64,000 bases of DNA from an unicellular cyanobacterium SU3 (GCA_002172675.1 NETF01000208.1:1-64000); one strand, 5' to 3'. Numbered from the stretch's first letter, positions 36,645-46,303 are shown. Notes: generated by a model not told the origin, from the sequence alone. Program-made: numbers and translations.

Positions 36645-38747
36645 ATGGAAAATTTATTATCTCTTTTACGCGGTAATCCTCTTGTTTCCTTTACTATCTT
36701 ATTATTGGTTATTCTAACGTTACCGCCTATTTTTGAACGGTTACGTCTTCCTGGCTTAGTGGGATTACTATTTGCTGGCGTTATCTTAGGTAAAGATGGG
36801 TTACATCTTTTAGATGCTGACTCAGAAAGTATTAAATTATTAGCTGATATTGGTAAAATTTATCTCATGTTTGTGGCCGGTTTAGAGATAGATTTAGCTG
36901 AATTTCGCAAAACAAAAGAACGCTCATTAGTTTTTGGGGCTTTAACGTTCTTGTTACCTTTATTTATGGGAACGATAGTCGGGTTAAATTTTGGATTTGG
37001 CTGGAATTCTTCGATTTTAATCGGTTCCCTTTTAGCTTCTCACACCTTATTAGGATTTCCCATTGTCCAAAGGTTAGGAATGGTCAAAAACGAAGCTGTG
37101 ATGGTAACAATAGGAGCGACCATTTTTACTGATATTGCTGCTTTGTTAGTATTAGCCATATCAGTTTCTATTCATGGGGGAAATTTTTCGTCGGTTAGCT
37201 TAATTATTCAACTGGTTTCTTTGGGACTATATTCAGTTTTTGTTCTTTTTGGTTTTGATTGGTTAGGGAAAGAATATTTTAGACGGACTGGGGATGAAGA
37301 AAGTAATCAATTTTTGTTTGTTTTATTAGCAGTATTTTTAGCATCTATTGGCGCACAACTAATTAATGTTGATAAAATTGTCGGTGCTTTTTTAGCTGGT
37401 TTAGCAGTCAATGATGTCGTCGGTAATGGTCCAGTAAAAGAGAAAGTAGAATTTGTAGGAGGAACTTTATTTATTCCCTTCTTTTTTGTGGGTATGGGAC
37501 TGTTATTAGACATTCCTGCTTTTGTGAAAACTATTCAATTTGAACTGCCTTTAGTGCTTGGTATTGTTGGAGGTTTAATCCTCGCAAAATTACTTGCTGC
37601 AATGGGTGCTAAGTTTATTTATCGCTATACTTGGCCTGAATTATTTACCATGTGGTCTTTATCATTACCTCAAGTTGCTGCTACCTTAGCAGCAGCCTTA
37701 GCAGCGTATCAAGTCCAAAATACAGCAGGAGAACGATTGATTAATGAAGCTGTTTTTAATAGTGTCATTGTTTTAATGTTAATTACGTCAATTTTGGGTC
37801 CTGTATTAACTGCCCAATTCGCCACAAAATTGCCCTTACCAAAAGCAAAAGATAATGAAGACTATGGCAATGTTGTCGGTAGTACCTTAGACGAATGGTT
37901 GCCACAATTAAAACCTGAAAGAGAGAATGATGATTTTACAATTGTAATTCCTATTTATAATCCCCATACTCAACGAGATTTAATTGAAATGGGAGCTTTA
38001 TTAGCGAAAAAAGAGTCAGGCATTATTGTGCCAGTTTCTATTGCTAATGCTGGTGTTCACATGGATGATCCCCAACTGGATGGAAACTTAAAACAAAGTC
38101 AAATGTTATTAGATCGAGCCATAGAAATTAGTCAACAATTTAATGTAGAGGCTCAAGGAATTATCCGTATCGATGATGATATTGCTTATGGAATTAGTCG
38201 GGTAGCAAAAGAAAAAAATGCCAACTTAATTATTATGGGATGGAGTGAAAATACAGGGTTAAAAGCAAGACTTTTTGGCACAATTTTAGATACAGTGTTT
38301 TGGTCATCTCATTGTCCCGTTGCTGTGATGCGTTTATTAGATAATCCGACTAATTTACATCGCATTTTACTACCCGTGAAAAATTTAAGTAAAGCGACCC
38401 TAGAAACCATTAAATTTGCTAAACTATTCGCTGATGCAAACCAAGGATCAATTACCCTATTACATATCTGCGATCGCCAAACCCCAAGCCAACAAGTTAC
38501 CGAATTTAAAACAACATTATCTAATTTAATTACTGAGTATGAATTATCCGAAAAATGTAAAATAAAAATGATTATTCATGATGCTCCGGCACAAGTAATT
38601 ATTCGAGCATCCCATCAATTTGATCTCGTTATTTTAAGGTCTTTTCGCCGTCGTACCGCCGGAGGATTAGCGGTTAGCGATATTACGACAGAAGTTCTCA
38701 AAAAATTAAGATGTTCTTTAGTGTTATTTGGTCAACCCCATTCTTAA
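36645..38747 (+). CDS. CPA2 cation:proton antiporter with C-terminal universal-stress domains
   Basis: The 700-residue protein has an antiporter part with about 12 membrane segments (residues 1-390). Marks are LPGLVGLLFAGVILGKDGL near 30, IYLMFVAGLEIDLAEF near 73, a TIFTDIAALLVLAI segment near 158 with the conserved Asp, and a GAFLAGLAVNDV segment near 247. The soluble part (about 415-700) has two universal stress protein-like repeats, the first ending near SSHCPVAVMRL and the second near LKKLRCSLVLFG. The USP part may bind nucleotides and gate the transporter. The ion (K+ or Na+) is not evident. Confidence 0.86.
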   Translation: MENLLSLLRGNPLVSFTILLLVILTLPPIFERLRLPGLVGLLFAGVILGKDGLHLLDADSESIKLLADIGKIYLMFVAGLEIDLAEFRKTKERSLVFGALTFLLPLFMGTIVGLNFGFGWNSSILIGSLLASHTLLGFPIVQRLGMVKNEAVMVTIGATIFTDIAALLVLAISVSIHGGNFSSVSLIIQLVSLGLYSVFVLFGFDWLGKEYFRRTGDEESNQFLFVLLAVFLASIGAQLINVDKIVGAFLAGLAVNDVVGNGPVKEKVEFVGGTLFIPFFFVGMGLLLDIPAFVKTIQFELPLVLGIVGGLILAKLLAAMGAKFIYRYTWPELFTMWSLSLPQVAATLAAALAAYQVQNTAGERLINEAVFNSVIVLMLITSILGPVLTAQFATKLPLPKAKDNEDYGNVVGSTLDEWLPQLKPERENDDFTIVIPIYNPHTQRDLIEMGALLAKKESGIIVPVSIANAGVHMDDPQLDGNLKQSQMLLDRAIEISQQFNVEAQGIIRIDDDIAYGISRVAKEKNANLIIMGWSENTGLKARLFGTILDTVFWSSHCPVAVMRLLDNPTNLHRILLPVKNLSKATLETIKFAKLFADANQGSITLLHICDRQTPSQQVTEFKTTLSNLITEYELSEKCKIKMIIHDAPAQVIIRASHQFDLVILRSFRRRTAGGLAVSDITTEVLKKLRCSLVLFGQPHS

Positions 38748-38826
38748 CCTAAATTTATTTAATTACACTCAAAAAACGCTAAAATATTAGATAATACAGG
38801 TAACTTTACACTGCGGAGTATTTTAA

Positions 38827-39477
38827 ATGGCAGATATAACAAGAGAAGAAATGCGTGATCGTTTAGGGAATATCGAACAAATCCGTGATTTATTATTTGG
38901 AAACACAATTCGAGAATATGAAAAGCGTTTTCAACAGTGTGAGCAAAATATCGATAAATTAACCAGAGACTTTTCTTTATTTGAAACAGAAACACGCGAT
39001 CACCTAGATCAACTTCAAGATTCTTTAACAACGGAAATTCGCTCAATGGTCAGTTCTTTAGATAAAAAACTGAAATATTCGAGTATGACTACACAAGAAC
39101 AAATTAATCAATTAGAAAAAGAACTTGATTCAACAGCTAAAAATAATTCTCGCAGTATTGAATCTTTCAATCAAAATATAACAGGACAAACGGACTTATT
39201 AAGAAATGACCTGGCTCAAAGTAAAGATAAATTAGAAAAAGCGATGGAATCCTTACGAGAAGAGCTATTTGAGATGATACAGAATGAATTAGTTAATCTT
39301 AAAGATAATAAGGTTTCTCGTACTGATTTATCTGACATTTTGTTTGAACTTTGCGTAAAAATTAAAGGAGATGAGTTTGTTACAGATTTCCCAGAAAATA
39401 CTGAACAAAATAATCATACTGAATTATTTTTACCAGAACAAAAAGCAAGCTTAGAATCAGAAAAGAATGATGAATAA
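38827..39477 (+). CDS. Coiled-coil protein, GTPase/OmpA cassette
   Basis: The 216-residue protein lacks signal or membrane segments. The first 30 residues (TREEMRDRLGNIEQIRDLLFG) are well structured and look conserved. Residues 35-155 form a long coiled coil with heptads rich in L, K, E and D, followed by KVSRTDLSDILFELCVKIKG (about 159-178) and a disordered acidic tail. I recall similar proteins next to OmpA-family genes in other bacteria but no named function. It begins the three-gene run 38827-42184, with the OmpA gene 35 bases downstream. A cytoplasmic adaptor or scaffold role is an inference. Confidence 0.7.
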   Translation: MADITREEMRDRLGNIEQIRDLLFGNTIREYEKRFQQCEQNIDKLTRDFSLFETETRDHLDQLQDSLTTEIRSMVSSLDKKLKYSSMTTQEQINQLEKELDSTAKNNSRSIESFNQNITGQTDLLRNDLAQSKDKLEKAMESLREELFEMIQNELVNLKDNKVSRTDLSDILFELCVKIKGDEFVTDFPENTEQNNHTELFLPEQKASLESEKNDE

Positions 39478-39512
39478 CCAGAAAAAACGAAAATAATTGG
39501 GGATTAATAGAC

Positions 39513-41615
39513 ATGGCATTTCCTGATAAAAACTCTTTTAATAATTCATCAAAATCATCTAATTATAATAATAATTCTGCAGAAGTATTAGAAAATTTAT
39601 TAGGATTATTAACAGAATTAGAAGTGCTAGATAAAGAAAATAAAGATGAAATAATAAAAGATCAGATTACTAAAAAATCAGGAGGAATCAAACAACAAAA
39701 TAAATACTCAAAATATTCTCAATCTCCCCAAAAATCACAAGCTACAAAAAAAAGAAAGTTTCAAGATTCTGTTACTATAAAAATAAGTCAATTAGAGCAG
39801 AAGATTAATCAATTAGACAAAAAGAACGACCTTGAAGAAGTCATTAATATTTTACTGCCTTTAATGACAGAATTATTAGATTCTTCCTCAGTATCAGAAG
39901 AAAACATCAAACAAGCTATTATTCCTGTTATTGATCAAATTATCAAAAAAAGATTTCAACAAGATCGCTTAAAAATGAGTCAAGCGATCGCCGATATTTT
40001 ACCAGCGGCTATTACCCAACAAATTGAAAATTCTCCTCAAGAAATAGCCAAAGCCATCGCACCAGAAATGGCGTTAGCCATTCAGAATCAAATTCAACTA
40101 GATCGAGAAGCGATCGCTCAAACTTTGGGTCCAGAAATGGGACAAGCTATTAAGAATCAAATCGAAGTAGAACGAGATGCGATGGTGGATGCACTTTATC
40201 CAGTGATTGGTAATACCATTTCTAAATATATGGTAGAACTCGCTAAATCTATTAATGATAAAGTAGAAAATGCACTTTCAATTGATGGGGTTAGGCGAAA
40301 AATACAAGCTAAAATCCAAGGGGTTTCTGAAGCAGAATTAATTTTGCAAGAATCTATTGATTTTTCGGTTCAAGCTGTTTTATTAATTCATAAATCATCG
40401 GGTTTAATTATCAGTCAAGCCCAATCTGCATCTCATTCCATAGAAGAAGTCGATTTATGGGCAGCAATGTTAACTGCAATTCGTGATTTTGTTAATAATT
40501 GTGTTACTGTAGACGGAAAAGTATCTGAACTTCATGAAATTGAATATGATGATGCCAAAATTATCTTAGAAGTAGCAGGGTATTGCTATTTAGCCGTTAT
40601 TATCAAAGGAGAACCTTCTCCAGCTTTTCTCAATCAAATTCATCAAACTTTAAGCCATATCATTCTCAAAAGTGGTCGAACGATTGAAAACTTTAGTGGA
40701 GATCAATCTGCCATCCCCCAATTTATTCAACCGCAACTCAATACGTTAATTACCTTTCGTCTTAACTTAAAAAAATCAAAAAAACCTACTGCTTTAATCG
40801 TTATTTCCTCACTGATTATTATTATTATTGGTACAATTATTTATCGTTATAAAATGACTAATTACTGGGAAAAAGAAGTCTTAAACGCCTTAGATGCCGC
40901 GCCAGAATTATCTGTTTATCGCATTATTCCCAAAGTCAAAAGAGGACAATTAATATTAAGAGGACGAGTCCCTAGTCTGGCTTTAAAAGAACAAGCAGAG
41001 AATATCAGTCATCAAGTTACCCCCCATTTAACCCCAAATAATCAAATTGTTGCGGTTAATGTTCCTCCTGATGCTAAAGCGATCGCAGAAGAAGTCCAAC
41101 GAGTAACAGAAATTTTTAATCAAACTGAAGGAATAGCTATTAATACGAATTATCAAAATCATAAGGTTACTATTACAGGATTTATTCTCGATATTGCTCA
41201 AAGTAATCAAATTTCCCAAGCCTTTCAACAAATTCCAGGAGTTGAACAGGTAATTAGTACGTTTCAAACTCAACCCCATTTAGACACTCGTATTTATTTT
41301 GAGCAAAACTCTAGTAGCATTAAAACTAATAATATTAGTCAAGAATTTAAGGCGATTGAAAAGTTTTTAGCAGAACATCCTCGCATTCATCTTATAATTA
41401 TAGGTCATAGTGATACAAAAGGTTCAGTTGCCCAAAATAAAGCGTTAGCCCAAGCTAGAGTTAACGAGGTAAAAAGAGTTTTGCTCAAAAATAAGGTAGA
41501 TCCTAGTCGCTTAACAACTGCTGTGAGTCTTCAACCACCTCCTGGTGTAACAAGCAATCAACCCTTATGGTTAAGTCGGTGTGTTCGTTTTGAAATTTCG
41601 ATTCCACCTAATTAG
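39513..41615 (+). CDS. OmpA-family protein with possible Roadblock-like and BON domains
   Basis: The 700-residue protein has no N-terminal signal. Residues 1-125 are low complexity (N, K, S, Q). Residues 130-260 carry helical repeats such as IAQTLGPEMGQAIKNQIEV and DAMVDALYPVIGNTISKYMV. About 285-395 (AVLLIHKSSGLIISQAQ ... YLAVIIKGEPSP) resembles a Roadblock/longin fold. One membrane helix lies at about 425-443. Two BON-like repeats follow (450-590), then an OmpA peptidoglycan-binding domain with GHSDTKGSVAQNKALAQAR near 632-650. The cytoplasmic part could bind the Ras-like GTPase encoded 23 bases downstream; the periplasmic end would hold the cell wall. This links cytoplasm and wall in one protein. 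Confidence 0.8.
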   Translation: MAFPDKNSFNNSSKSSNYNNNSAEVLENLLGLLTELEVLDKENKDEIIKDQITKKSGGIKQQNKYSKYSQSPQKSQATKKRKFQDSVTIKISQLEQKINQLDKKNDLEEVINILLPLMTELLDSSSVSEENIKQAIIPVIDQIIKKRFQQDRLKMSQAIADILPAAITQQIENSPQEIAKAIAPEMALAIQNQIQLDREAIAQTLGPEMGQAIKNQIEVERDAMVDALYPVIGNTISKYMVELAKSINDKVENALSIDGVRRKIQAKIQGVSEAELILQESIDFSVQAVLLIHKSSGLIISQAQSASHSIEEVDLWAAMLTAIRDFVNNCVTVDGKVSELHEIEYDDAKIILEVAGYCYLAVIIKGEPSPAFLNQIHQTLSHIILKSGRTIENFSGDQSAIPQFIQPQLNTLITFRLNLKKSKKPTALIVISSLIIIIIGTIIYRYKMTNYWEKEVLNALDAAPELSVYRIIPKVKRGQLILRGRVPSLALKEQAENISHQVTPHLTPNNQIVAVNVPPDAKAIAEEVQRVTEIFNQTEGIAINTNYQNHKVTITGFILDIAQSNQISQAFQQIPGVEQVISTFQTQPHLDTRIYFEQNSSSIKTNNISQEFKAIEKFLAEHPRIHLIIIGHSDTKGSVAQNKALAQARVNEVKRVLLKNKVDPSRLTTAVSLQPPPGVTSNQPLWLSRCVRFEISIPPN

Positions 41616-41638
41616 ATGAGTTAAATATTTAATGGTCT

Positions 41639-42184
41639 ATGATTACTAAAAAAATCTGTCTGATTGGTGATTTTGGTGTAGGAAAAACTAGCTTAATTCG
41701 TCGTTTTGTAGAACATCAATTTAGTGAAGAATATTTATCTACTATCGGAGTCAGTATTTCTCGCAAATCAGTTACAGTCTCATCCTCTACTGAAAAACAA
41801 GCTCCTCAAATAGTACAGTTATTGATCTGGGATATTGAAGGAAAAACAAAATTTCAAGAGATTTCCTCCAGTTACTTAAAATCTGCTCAAGGGGTGATCA
41901 TCGTGGCTGATTGCAGTCGTCAAGAGACCATCGCTAATATACCCCATCATATTGATTTAGCCCGTTCAATTAATCCCAAAGAACTTACCCTCAGCATTGT
42001 TATGAATAAAATTGACCTTGTTGAAGAACATTTGCCCATCCTTTTGCTCAAACAGCATCAATTTTATAATCAGTTTCTAACCATTCCGATCTACCATACC
42101 TCTGCGAAAACAGGAAAAAATGTTGAAATCATGTTTCACCAATTAGCTCAGAATATAATGGAAAAAAGAAAAGAAAATTATTGA
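41639..42184 (+). CDS. Ras-superfamily (Rab-like) small GTPase
   Basis: The 181-residue protein has every G motif: GDFGVGKTS (10-18), Thr35 in YLSTIGV, WDIEGKT (64-70), NKIDL (123-127) and TSAK (154-157). This order and spacing are typical of Ras/Rab proteins; bacterial members include MglA and the poorly known Rup groups. The switch II motif is WDIEGK rather than WDTAGQ, so the catalytic Gln of Ras is replaced by Lys (position 69). This suggests slow intrinsic hydrolysis or need for a partner. There is no lipid-anchor cysteine at the C-terminus. It follows the OmpA-family gene by 23 bases. Confidence 0.9.
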   Translation: MITKKICLIGDFGVGKTSLIRRFVEHQFSEEYLSTIGVSISRKSVTVSSSTEKQAPQIVQLLIWDIEGKTKFQEISSSYLKSAQGVIIVADCSRQETIANIPHHIDLARSINPKELTLSIVMNKIDLVEEHLPILLLKQHQFYNQFLTIPIYHTSAKTGKNVEIMFHQLAQNIMEKRKENY

Positions 42185-42281
42185 CAAATTTAAAAGTTCA
42201 ATTAGAATAGCCTACATTCCCTTATTTTTGTTCCTTAACTCAAAAAATGCTGTTATTTGTTATACCCATTCATTTATTTAT

Positions 42282-44210
42282 ATGGCACAAGAAAACTCAA
42301 TATCGATCAACTCCCCTTTAGTTTCTGTCGAAACATTAATTACTGAACACACCAAGAAACTTGAGCAAGCTAAAAAACATTTACAACAGTTGACCATTCA
42401 CTTAGATCAATTAACCCATACTAATATTGAGCTATCAGAAGATATCCAACACTGCCAAAAATTGGACGAAGAACTAAGGATTAATGAACAAGCCTTACAG
42501 CTTAATCAAAAACGACTTCACAGTATTCTCGGCTCTATTGATGATGTGGTATGGTCAATTGTTCCCCAAACCAGCCAAATTCTTTATCTTAATCATGCAA
42601 CCGAGACAGTTTATGGCCGTCCCATTGCAGACTTTCTAGATAACTTAAATTTATGGCAAGAAATTATCTATCCAGATGATCAACAACGAGTGGAAGAGTC
42701 GCAACAACTCCTATATAAAACAGGAATACAAGATATTGAATATCGTATTCTTTGGCCCAATGAAACCATCCATTGGATTAGGGTTCGTAGTCGTTTGATT
42801 AGAGATGACCAAGAAAACCCAATTCGTATTGATGGACTGACGACAGAAATCACCGAACATAAAAAAATTAAAGAACAACTGCGTCACGATGCTCTACATG
42901 ATAATTTAACAGGACTGCCTAATCGAAGCCTCTTGATGGATCGACTTGAACAAGGGTTGAAACGGTGTCAAAGAGATGAAAATAAACGCTTTGCTGTTCT
43001 TTTTTTGGATTTAGATGGATTTAAGCTAATCAATGATAGTTTAGGACATTTGACAGGGGATCAGCTATTAATTATCCTCAGTCATCGGTTTAATCAATGC
43101 TTGCGGGCCGAAGATACCTTATCCCGATTAGGAGGCGATGAATTTGTCATTTTGTTGGAAAATTTAGGCACTATTGATGAGGCAATAACCATTGCTGATC
43201 GCATCCATAATATCCTCAAAGAACCTATTTTGTTGCAAAACGAAGAAATTTTTATCAGTGTTAGTATTGGGATCGTTTTTGGAGGGGAAAAATCCGTATA
43301 TAATAATTCTGATCAAGTGGCTGAACTGTTACGGGATGCAGATACAGCTATGTATCGAGCCAAAGCCAAAGGGCCTGGTACTTTAGAAGTCTTTCAACCC
43401 TCAATGCATACCCATGTTGTTAAACGTTTACAAGTGGCCAATGAGTTACAAAAGGCCATTGAACGTGAAGAATTTATTGTTTATTATCAACCCATTATTT
43501 CTTTAGACAGCGATCGCATTGATGGGTTTGAAGCCTTAGTTCGTTGGCAACATCAAGAAAAAGGATTAATTCCACCGACTGATTTTATTCCCATTGCTGA
43601 AGAAACAGAAGCGATCTTAAAAATTGATAAGTGGGTTTTGCGCCATGCTTGTACTCAATTAAGTCTTTGGCAACAACAATTTCCAAACATTCAACCTTTG
43701 ACCATGAGTGTTAATCTCTCTAGTAAACATTTAACTAAACCAGATTTTATTGAAGTCTTAGATGAAATTCTAGCAGAAACGGGATTGCGAGGAACATCAT
43801 TAAAATTAGAAATTACTGAAAGTTTTTTAATGGAAAAAAGCAAAATAGTTTTTGATATTCTTGAGGAGATTAAGCAGAGGAAAATCGAACTTTGTTTAGA
43901 TGATTTTGGTACTGGATATTCTTCATTGAGTTATTTAGATTGTTTTTCTTTTAATGTTTTAAAAATTGATCGTTCTTTTATCAAAAGATTAGTGGGAGAA
44001 AACGATAAATGTGAAATGATTAAAGCGATTGTTGATTTAGCTGTCACTTTAAATATGAAAGTGGTGGCTGAAGGGGTAGAAACTAATGTACAAAAAGATA
44101 AATTAAAAGCTTTAAATTGTAGTTATGGTCAAGGATATGGCTTTTTCCCTCCTTTGGATAGTCAAACCATTAGTCGTCTCTTAGAACAACAAAATATAAG
44201 TATTAGTTAA
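42282..44210 (+). CDS. PAS-GGDEF-EAL signalling protein
   Basis: The 642-residue protein starts at ATG 42282; a TTG at 42228 would add 18 residues. An N-terminal coiled coil (about 15-75) leads to a PAS domain (about 80-205, with a GIQDIEYRILWPNETIHWI PAC part). The GGDEF domain has an intact GGDEF near 284 and the EAL domain has EAL near 416, with TESFLMEK, LDDFGTGYSSLSYL, LKIDRSFI and AEGVET all present. Both cyclase and phosphodiesterase activities are possible. It follows the Ras-like GTPase gene by about 100 bases on the same strand, so a link to that cassette is possible. Confidence 0.9.
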   Translation: MAQENSISINSPLVSVETLITEHTKKLEQAKKHLQQLTIHLDQLTHTNIELSEDIQHCQKLDEELRINEQALQLNQKRLHSILGSIDDVVWSIVPQTSQILYLNHATETVYGRPIADFLDNLNLWQEIIYPDDQQRVEESQQLLYKTGIQDIEYRILWPNETIHWIRVRSRLIRDDQENPIRIDGLTTEITEHKKIKEQLRHDALHDNLTGLPNRSLLMDRLEQGLKRCQRDENKRFAVLFLDLDGFKLINDSLGHLTGDQLLIILSHRFNQCLRAEDTLSRLGGDEFVILLENLGTIDEAITIADRIHNILKEPILLQNEEIFISVSIGIVFGGEKSVYNNSDQVAELLRDADTAMYRAKAKGPGTLEVFQPSMHTHVVKRLQVANELQKAIEREEFIVYYQPIISLDSDRIDGFEALVRWQHQEKGLIPPTDFIPIAEETEAILKIDKWVLRHACTQLSLWQQQFPNIQPLTMSVNLSSKHLTKPDFIEVLDEILAETGLRGTSLKLEITESFLMEKSKIVFDILEEIKQRKIELCLDDFGTGYSSLSYLDCFSFNVLKIDRSFIKRLVGENDKCEMIKAIVDLAVTLNMKVVAEGVETNVQKDKLKALNCSYGQGYGFFPPLDSQTISRLLEQQNISIS

Positions 44211-44234
44211 GAATGATAAAAAACTAGGACGAAA

Positions 44235-44254
44235 CAGTTTGCGACTTTGTATCA
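44235..44254 (+). repeat. Sequence related to the end of the 91-bp MITE at 50692
   Basis: CAGTTTGCGACTTTGTATCA shares its first 14 bases exactly with the left end of the element in the DpnII-type gene (from 50695). No matching opposite end is visible nearby. It may be a solo remnant of the same element, or part of a larger parent. Confidence 0.45.
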
Positions 44255-44285
44255 TTTTCAATTATTATTAAAATTAAGCTAGAAA

Positions 44286-44918
44286 ATGGCTAAAAAAAAC
44301 ATAGGTTATTATTATCTTTTATTCAATAAACCCTACAATGTTTTATGTCAATTTACCGATAATAGCAATATAGAAAACCATCGACCCACTCTTAAAGATT
44401 ATATTAAAGTTCCCGATGTTTATTCTGTGGGGAGACTGGATAGGGACAGTGAAGGGTTGCTTTTTTTAACCAATAATGGCCCATTAAAACATCGTTTATC
44501 CCATCGTCAATTTGCTCATCCTCGTACCTATTTAGTGCAAGTCGAACGCATCCCCGATAAAATGGCATTAAATCAATTGCGTCAGGGTGTTACGATTAAA
44601 GATTACAAAACACGGCCAGCGAAGGTTAAACTGCTAGACAGTCCCCCTTTAATTCCGCCTCGTGATCCTCCTATCCGTTATCGCAAAACCGTTCCCACTG
44701 CTTGGTTAGAAATGACCTTAACCGAAGGACGAAACCGACAAGTCAGACGAATGACGGCCGCTGTAGGTTATCCTACCCTAAGATTAATTAGAATCGCCAT
44801 AGGAGTGCAAAAAGAAGGAAAAACCACAAATTTGACTTTAAAAGGATTGGAACCAGGTAAATGGCGCGAATTAACCCCTTCTGAGCTAATTATTTTTAAA
44901 GACTGGACTAATATTTAA
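44286..44918 (+). CDS. Ribosomal large-subunit pseudouridine synthase, RluE/RsuA type
   Basis: The 210-residue protein has the RsuA-family order without an S4 domain: [14 protein letters not shown] near residue 12, then the catalytic Asp in [17 protein letters not shown] (about 53-69), then [18 protein letters not shown] (about 143-160) and a C-terminal IRIAIG. Lack of S4 and small size fit RluE, which modifies U2457 of E. coli 23S rRNA. The target here is inferred. It stands between the signalling gene and the kai cluster, on the same strand. Confidence 0.88.
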   Translation: MAKKNIGYYYLLFNKPYNVLCQFTDNSNIENHRPTLKDYIKVPDVYSVGRLDRDSEGLLFLTNNGPLKHRLSHRQFAHPRTYLVQVERIPDKMALNQLRQGVTIKDYKTRPAKVKLLDSPPLIPPRDPPIRYRKTVPTAWLEMTLTEGRNRQVRRMTAAVGYPTLRLIRIAIGVQKEGKTTNLTLKGLEPGKWRELTPSELIIFKDWTNI

Positions 44919-45048
44919 ACAATATAATTTTGTATCAAAACACACAAAACGGGGGAAAATACCCTATACGGTAGAGAAAATAGCGTTTATGATGTAACTA
45001 TCGAGCCAGCATAAACACTTAAATGAAAAGTTGAGCTTATCTTGACCA

Positions 45049-45933
45049 ATGCCCAACGATACTTGTCATGTTTTATTAATAGAAGATAAATTAGAGAATA
45101 TTGAGTTATTACAAAATTTATTATCTCAAGGCCAATTTAGCTCTCTAGCTAAAGGTTTGACTTTTCCGATTACTTCTACTACTACTTTAAATGATAGTTT
45201 AAAATTCTTAGAAGCTCATAAATTTGATGTAATTTTACTCGACTTGGATTTACCCGATAGTCAAGGGTTAGATACGTTAATTAAGGTAAAAGAAAAAGCC
45301 ATCAATATTCCTATTATTGTAGAAATGGATGGAAAAAGCGAAGGAAGAGTTGTGGAGTCTTTTCAATTAGGTGCCGATGGCTATTTAGAAATTAAAAGTA
45401 TCGATAGTAATCTGTTAATCCATGAAATTCGCTTAAGTATTGAACGGCAAAAATATCGAGCTAAAATTAACAAAAGACAAGAAGAAATACGCCAAGCACA
45501 AGAGTTTGCTGATTTAGATGATCTCATTAAATCCAGTCGTGAAACCAGTGTCACAGCTAGACTATTTGGGGCTTATCCCCTAAAAGAAAGCTTACCCGAT
45601 GTCTTTGACGAATTGACAGAAGCCTATGGTAAGTTATTAGAATTATCTTTAGAACAACGAATGTTTAAAGTAGACTATAATATTTCTGAGCAACTACGAA
45701 CCTTAGGAGATAAATTAGGGTTTCTTAAAGCAAGTCCTAGAGATGCTATTGAAATTCACACTAAAGTTTTAAAAGAAAAAAGCAAAGATGTTCCTGTGGT
45801 TAAAGCTCAAGCGTATGTTGCCGAAGGAAGATTAATGATTTTAGAATTAATGGGGTATTTAGCTTCATTTTATCGTAAATATTATATCGGCCTGAGTAAT
45901 ATTAACCTATCGGCTAGAAAACATTACCCATAA
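45049..45933 (+). CDS. kaiA3: Non-standard KaiA: receiver domain fused to KaiA C-terminal domain (KaiA3-like)
   Basis: The 294-residue protein has two parts. Residues 6-130 are a response-regulator receiver (HVLLIEDKLEN, acceptor-type Asp65 in VILLDLDLPD, then IPIIVEMDG). The conserved Thr/Ser after the fourth strand is changed, so signalling may be unusual. Residues 175-290 resemble the KaiA dimer domain: DAIEIHTKVLKEKSK aligns with the KaiA segment having EIH, and EGRLMILELMGYLASFYRK aligns with its last helix. This chimera matches KaiA3 (Sll0485) of Synechocystis PCC 6803, described as supporting KaiC3 phosphorylation. kaiB follows after 5 bases and kaiC 80 bases later. A simple response regulator is the alternative, but context argues against it. 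Confidence 0.8.
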   Translation: MPNDTCHVLLIEDKLENIELLQNLLSQGQFSSLAKGLTFPITSTTTLNDSLKFLEAHKFDVILLDLDLPDSQGLDTLIKVKEKAINIPIIVEMDGKSEGRVVESFQLGADGYLEIKSIDSNLLIHEIRLSIERQKYRAKINKRQEEIRQAQEFADLDDLIKSSRETSVTARLFGAYPLKESLPDVFDELTEAYGKLLELSLEQRMFKVDYNISEQLRTLGDKLGFLKASPRDAIEIHTKVLKEKSKDVPVVKAQAYVAEGRLMILELMGYLASFYRKYYIGLSNINLSARKHYP

Positions 45934-45938
45934 ATTGT

Positions 45939-46223
45939 ATGAACAAATATCTACTCAAGCTATATATTACAGGGAATACAGCCAATTCTCAAAGGGCGAT
46001 CGCGAATCTATTTCGTATCTGTCATGAAGAGTTGCAAGATAAATATACTGTAGAAATTATTGATGTTCTCGAACAACCGCAACAGGCCGAAAAAGAAAAA
46101 ATTTTAGTTACACCTACCCTGATCAAAAAGTTACCTCCACCCCTACAACGGATTATCGGAGATATGTCCAACACTCAAAAAGTTCTCCTAGGGTTAGATT
46201 TAGTGTCCCAAGATAAAAATTAA
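45939..46223 (+). CDS. kaiB3: Circadian clock protein KaiB (KaiB3-like)
   Basis: The 94-residue thioredoxin-like, fold-switching protein has LKLYITGNTANSQRAIANL near the start, IIDVLEQPQQAEKEKILVTP in the middle (about 41-60), and IGDMSNTQKVLLGLDL near the end, as in KaiB. The acidic tail of clock-type KaiB1 is short here. KaiB binds KaiC in its phosphorylated state and sequesters KaiA. It starts 5 bases after the KaiA3-like gene, so co-translation is likely. Assignment to the B3 subgroup comes from its partners, not from the KaiB sequence alone. Confidence 0.88.
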   Translation: MNKYLLKLYITGNTANSQRAIANLFRICHEELQDKYTVEIIDVLEQPQQAEKEKILVTPTLIKKLPPPLQRIIGDMSNTQKVLLGLDLVSQDKN

Positions 46224-46303
46224 CAAAGATTTCTTGGCAATAGGAAAAGAAACAGGCAAAATAAACAATGAACCATTAACCCTCTATTCCCTAAAAAATA
46301 CGG

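Noticed and set aside
45049-45933. Reading the gene before kaiB as a standard KaiA
   Set aside because: The N-terminal part has an acceptor Asp and a NarL-type receiver pattern, unlike the pseudo-receiver of standard KaiA.
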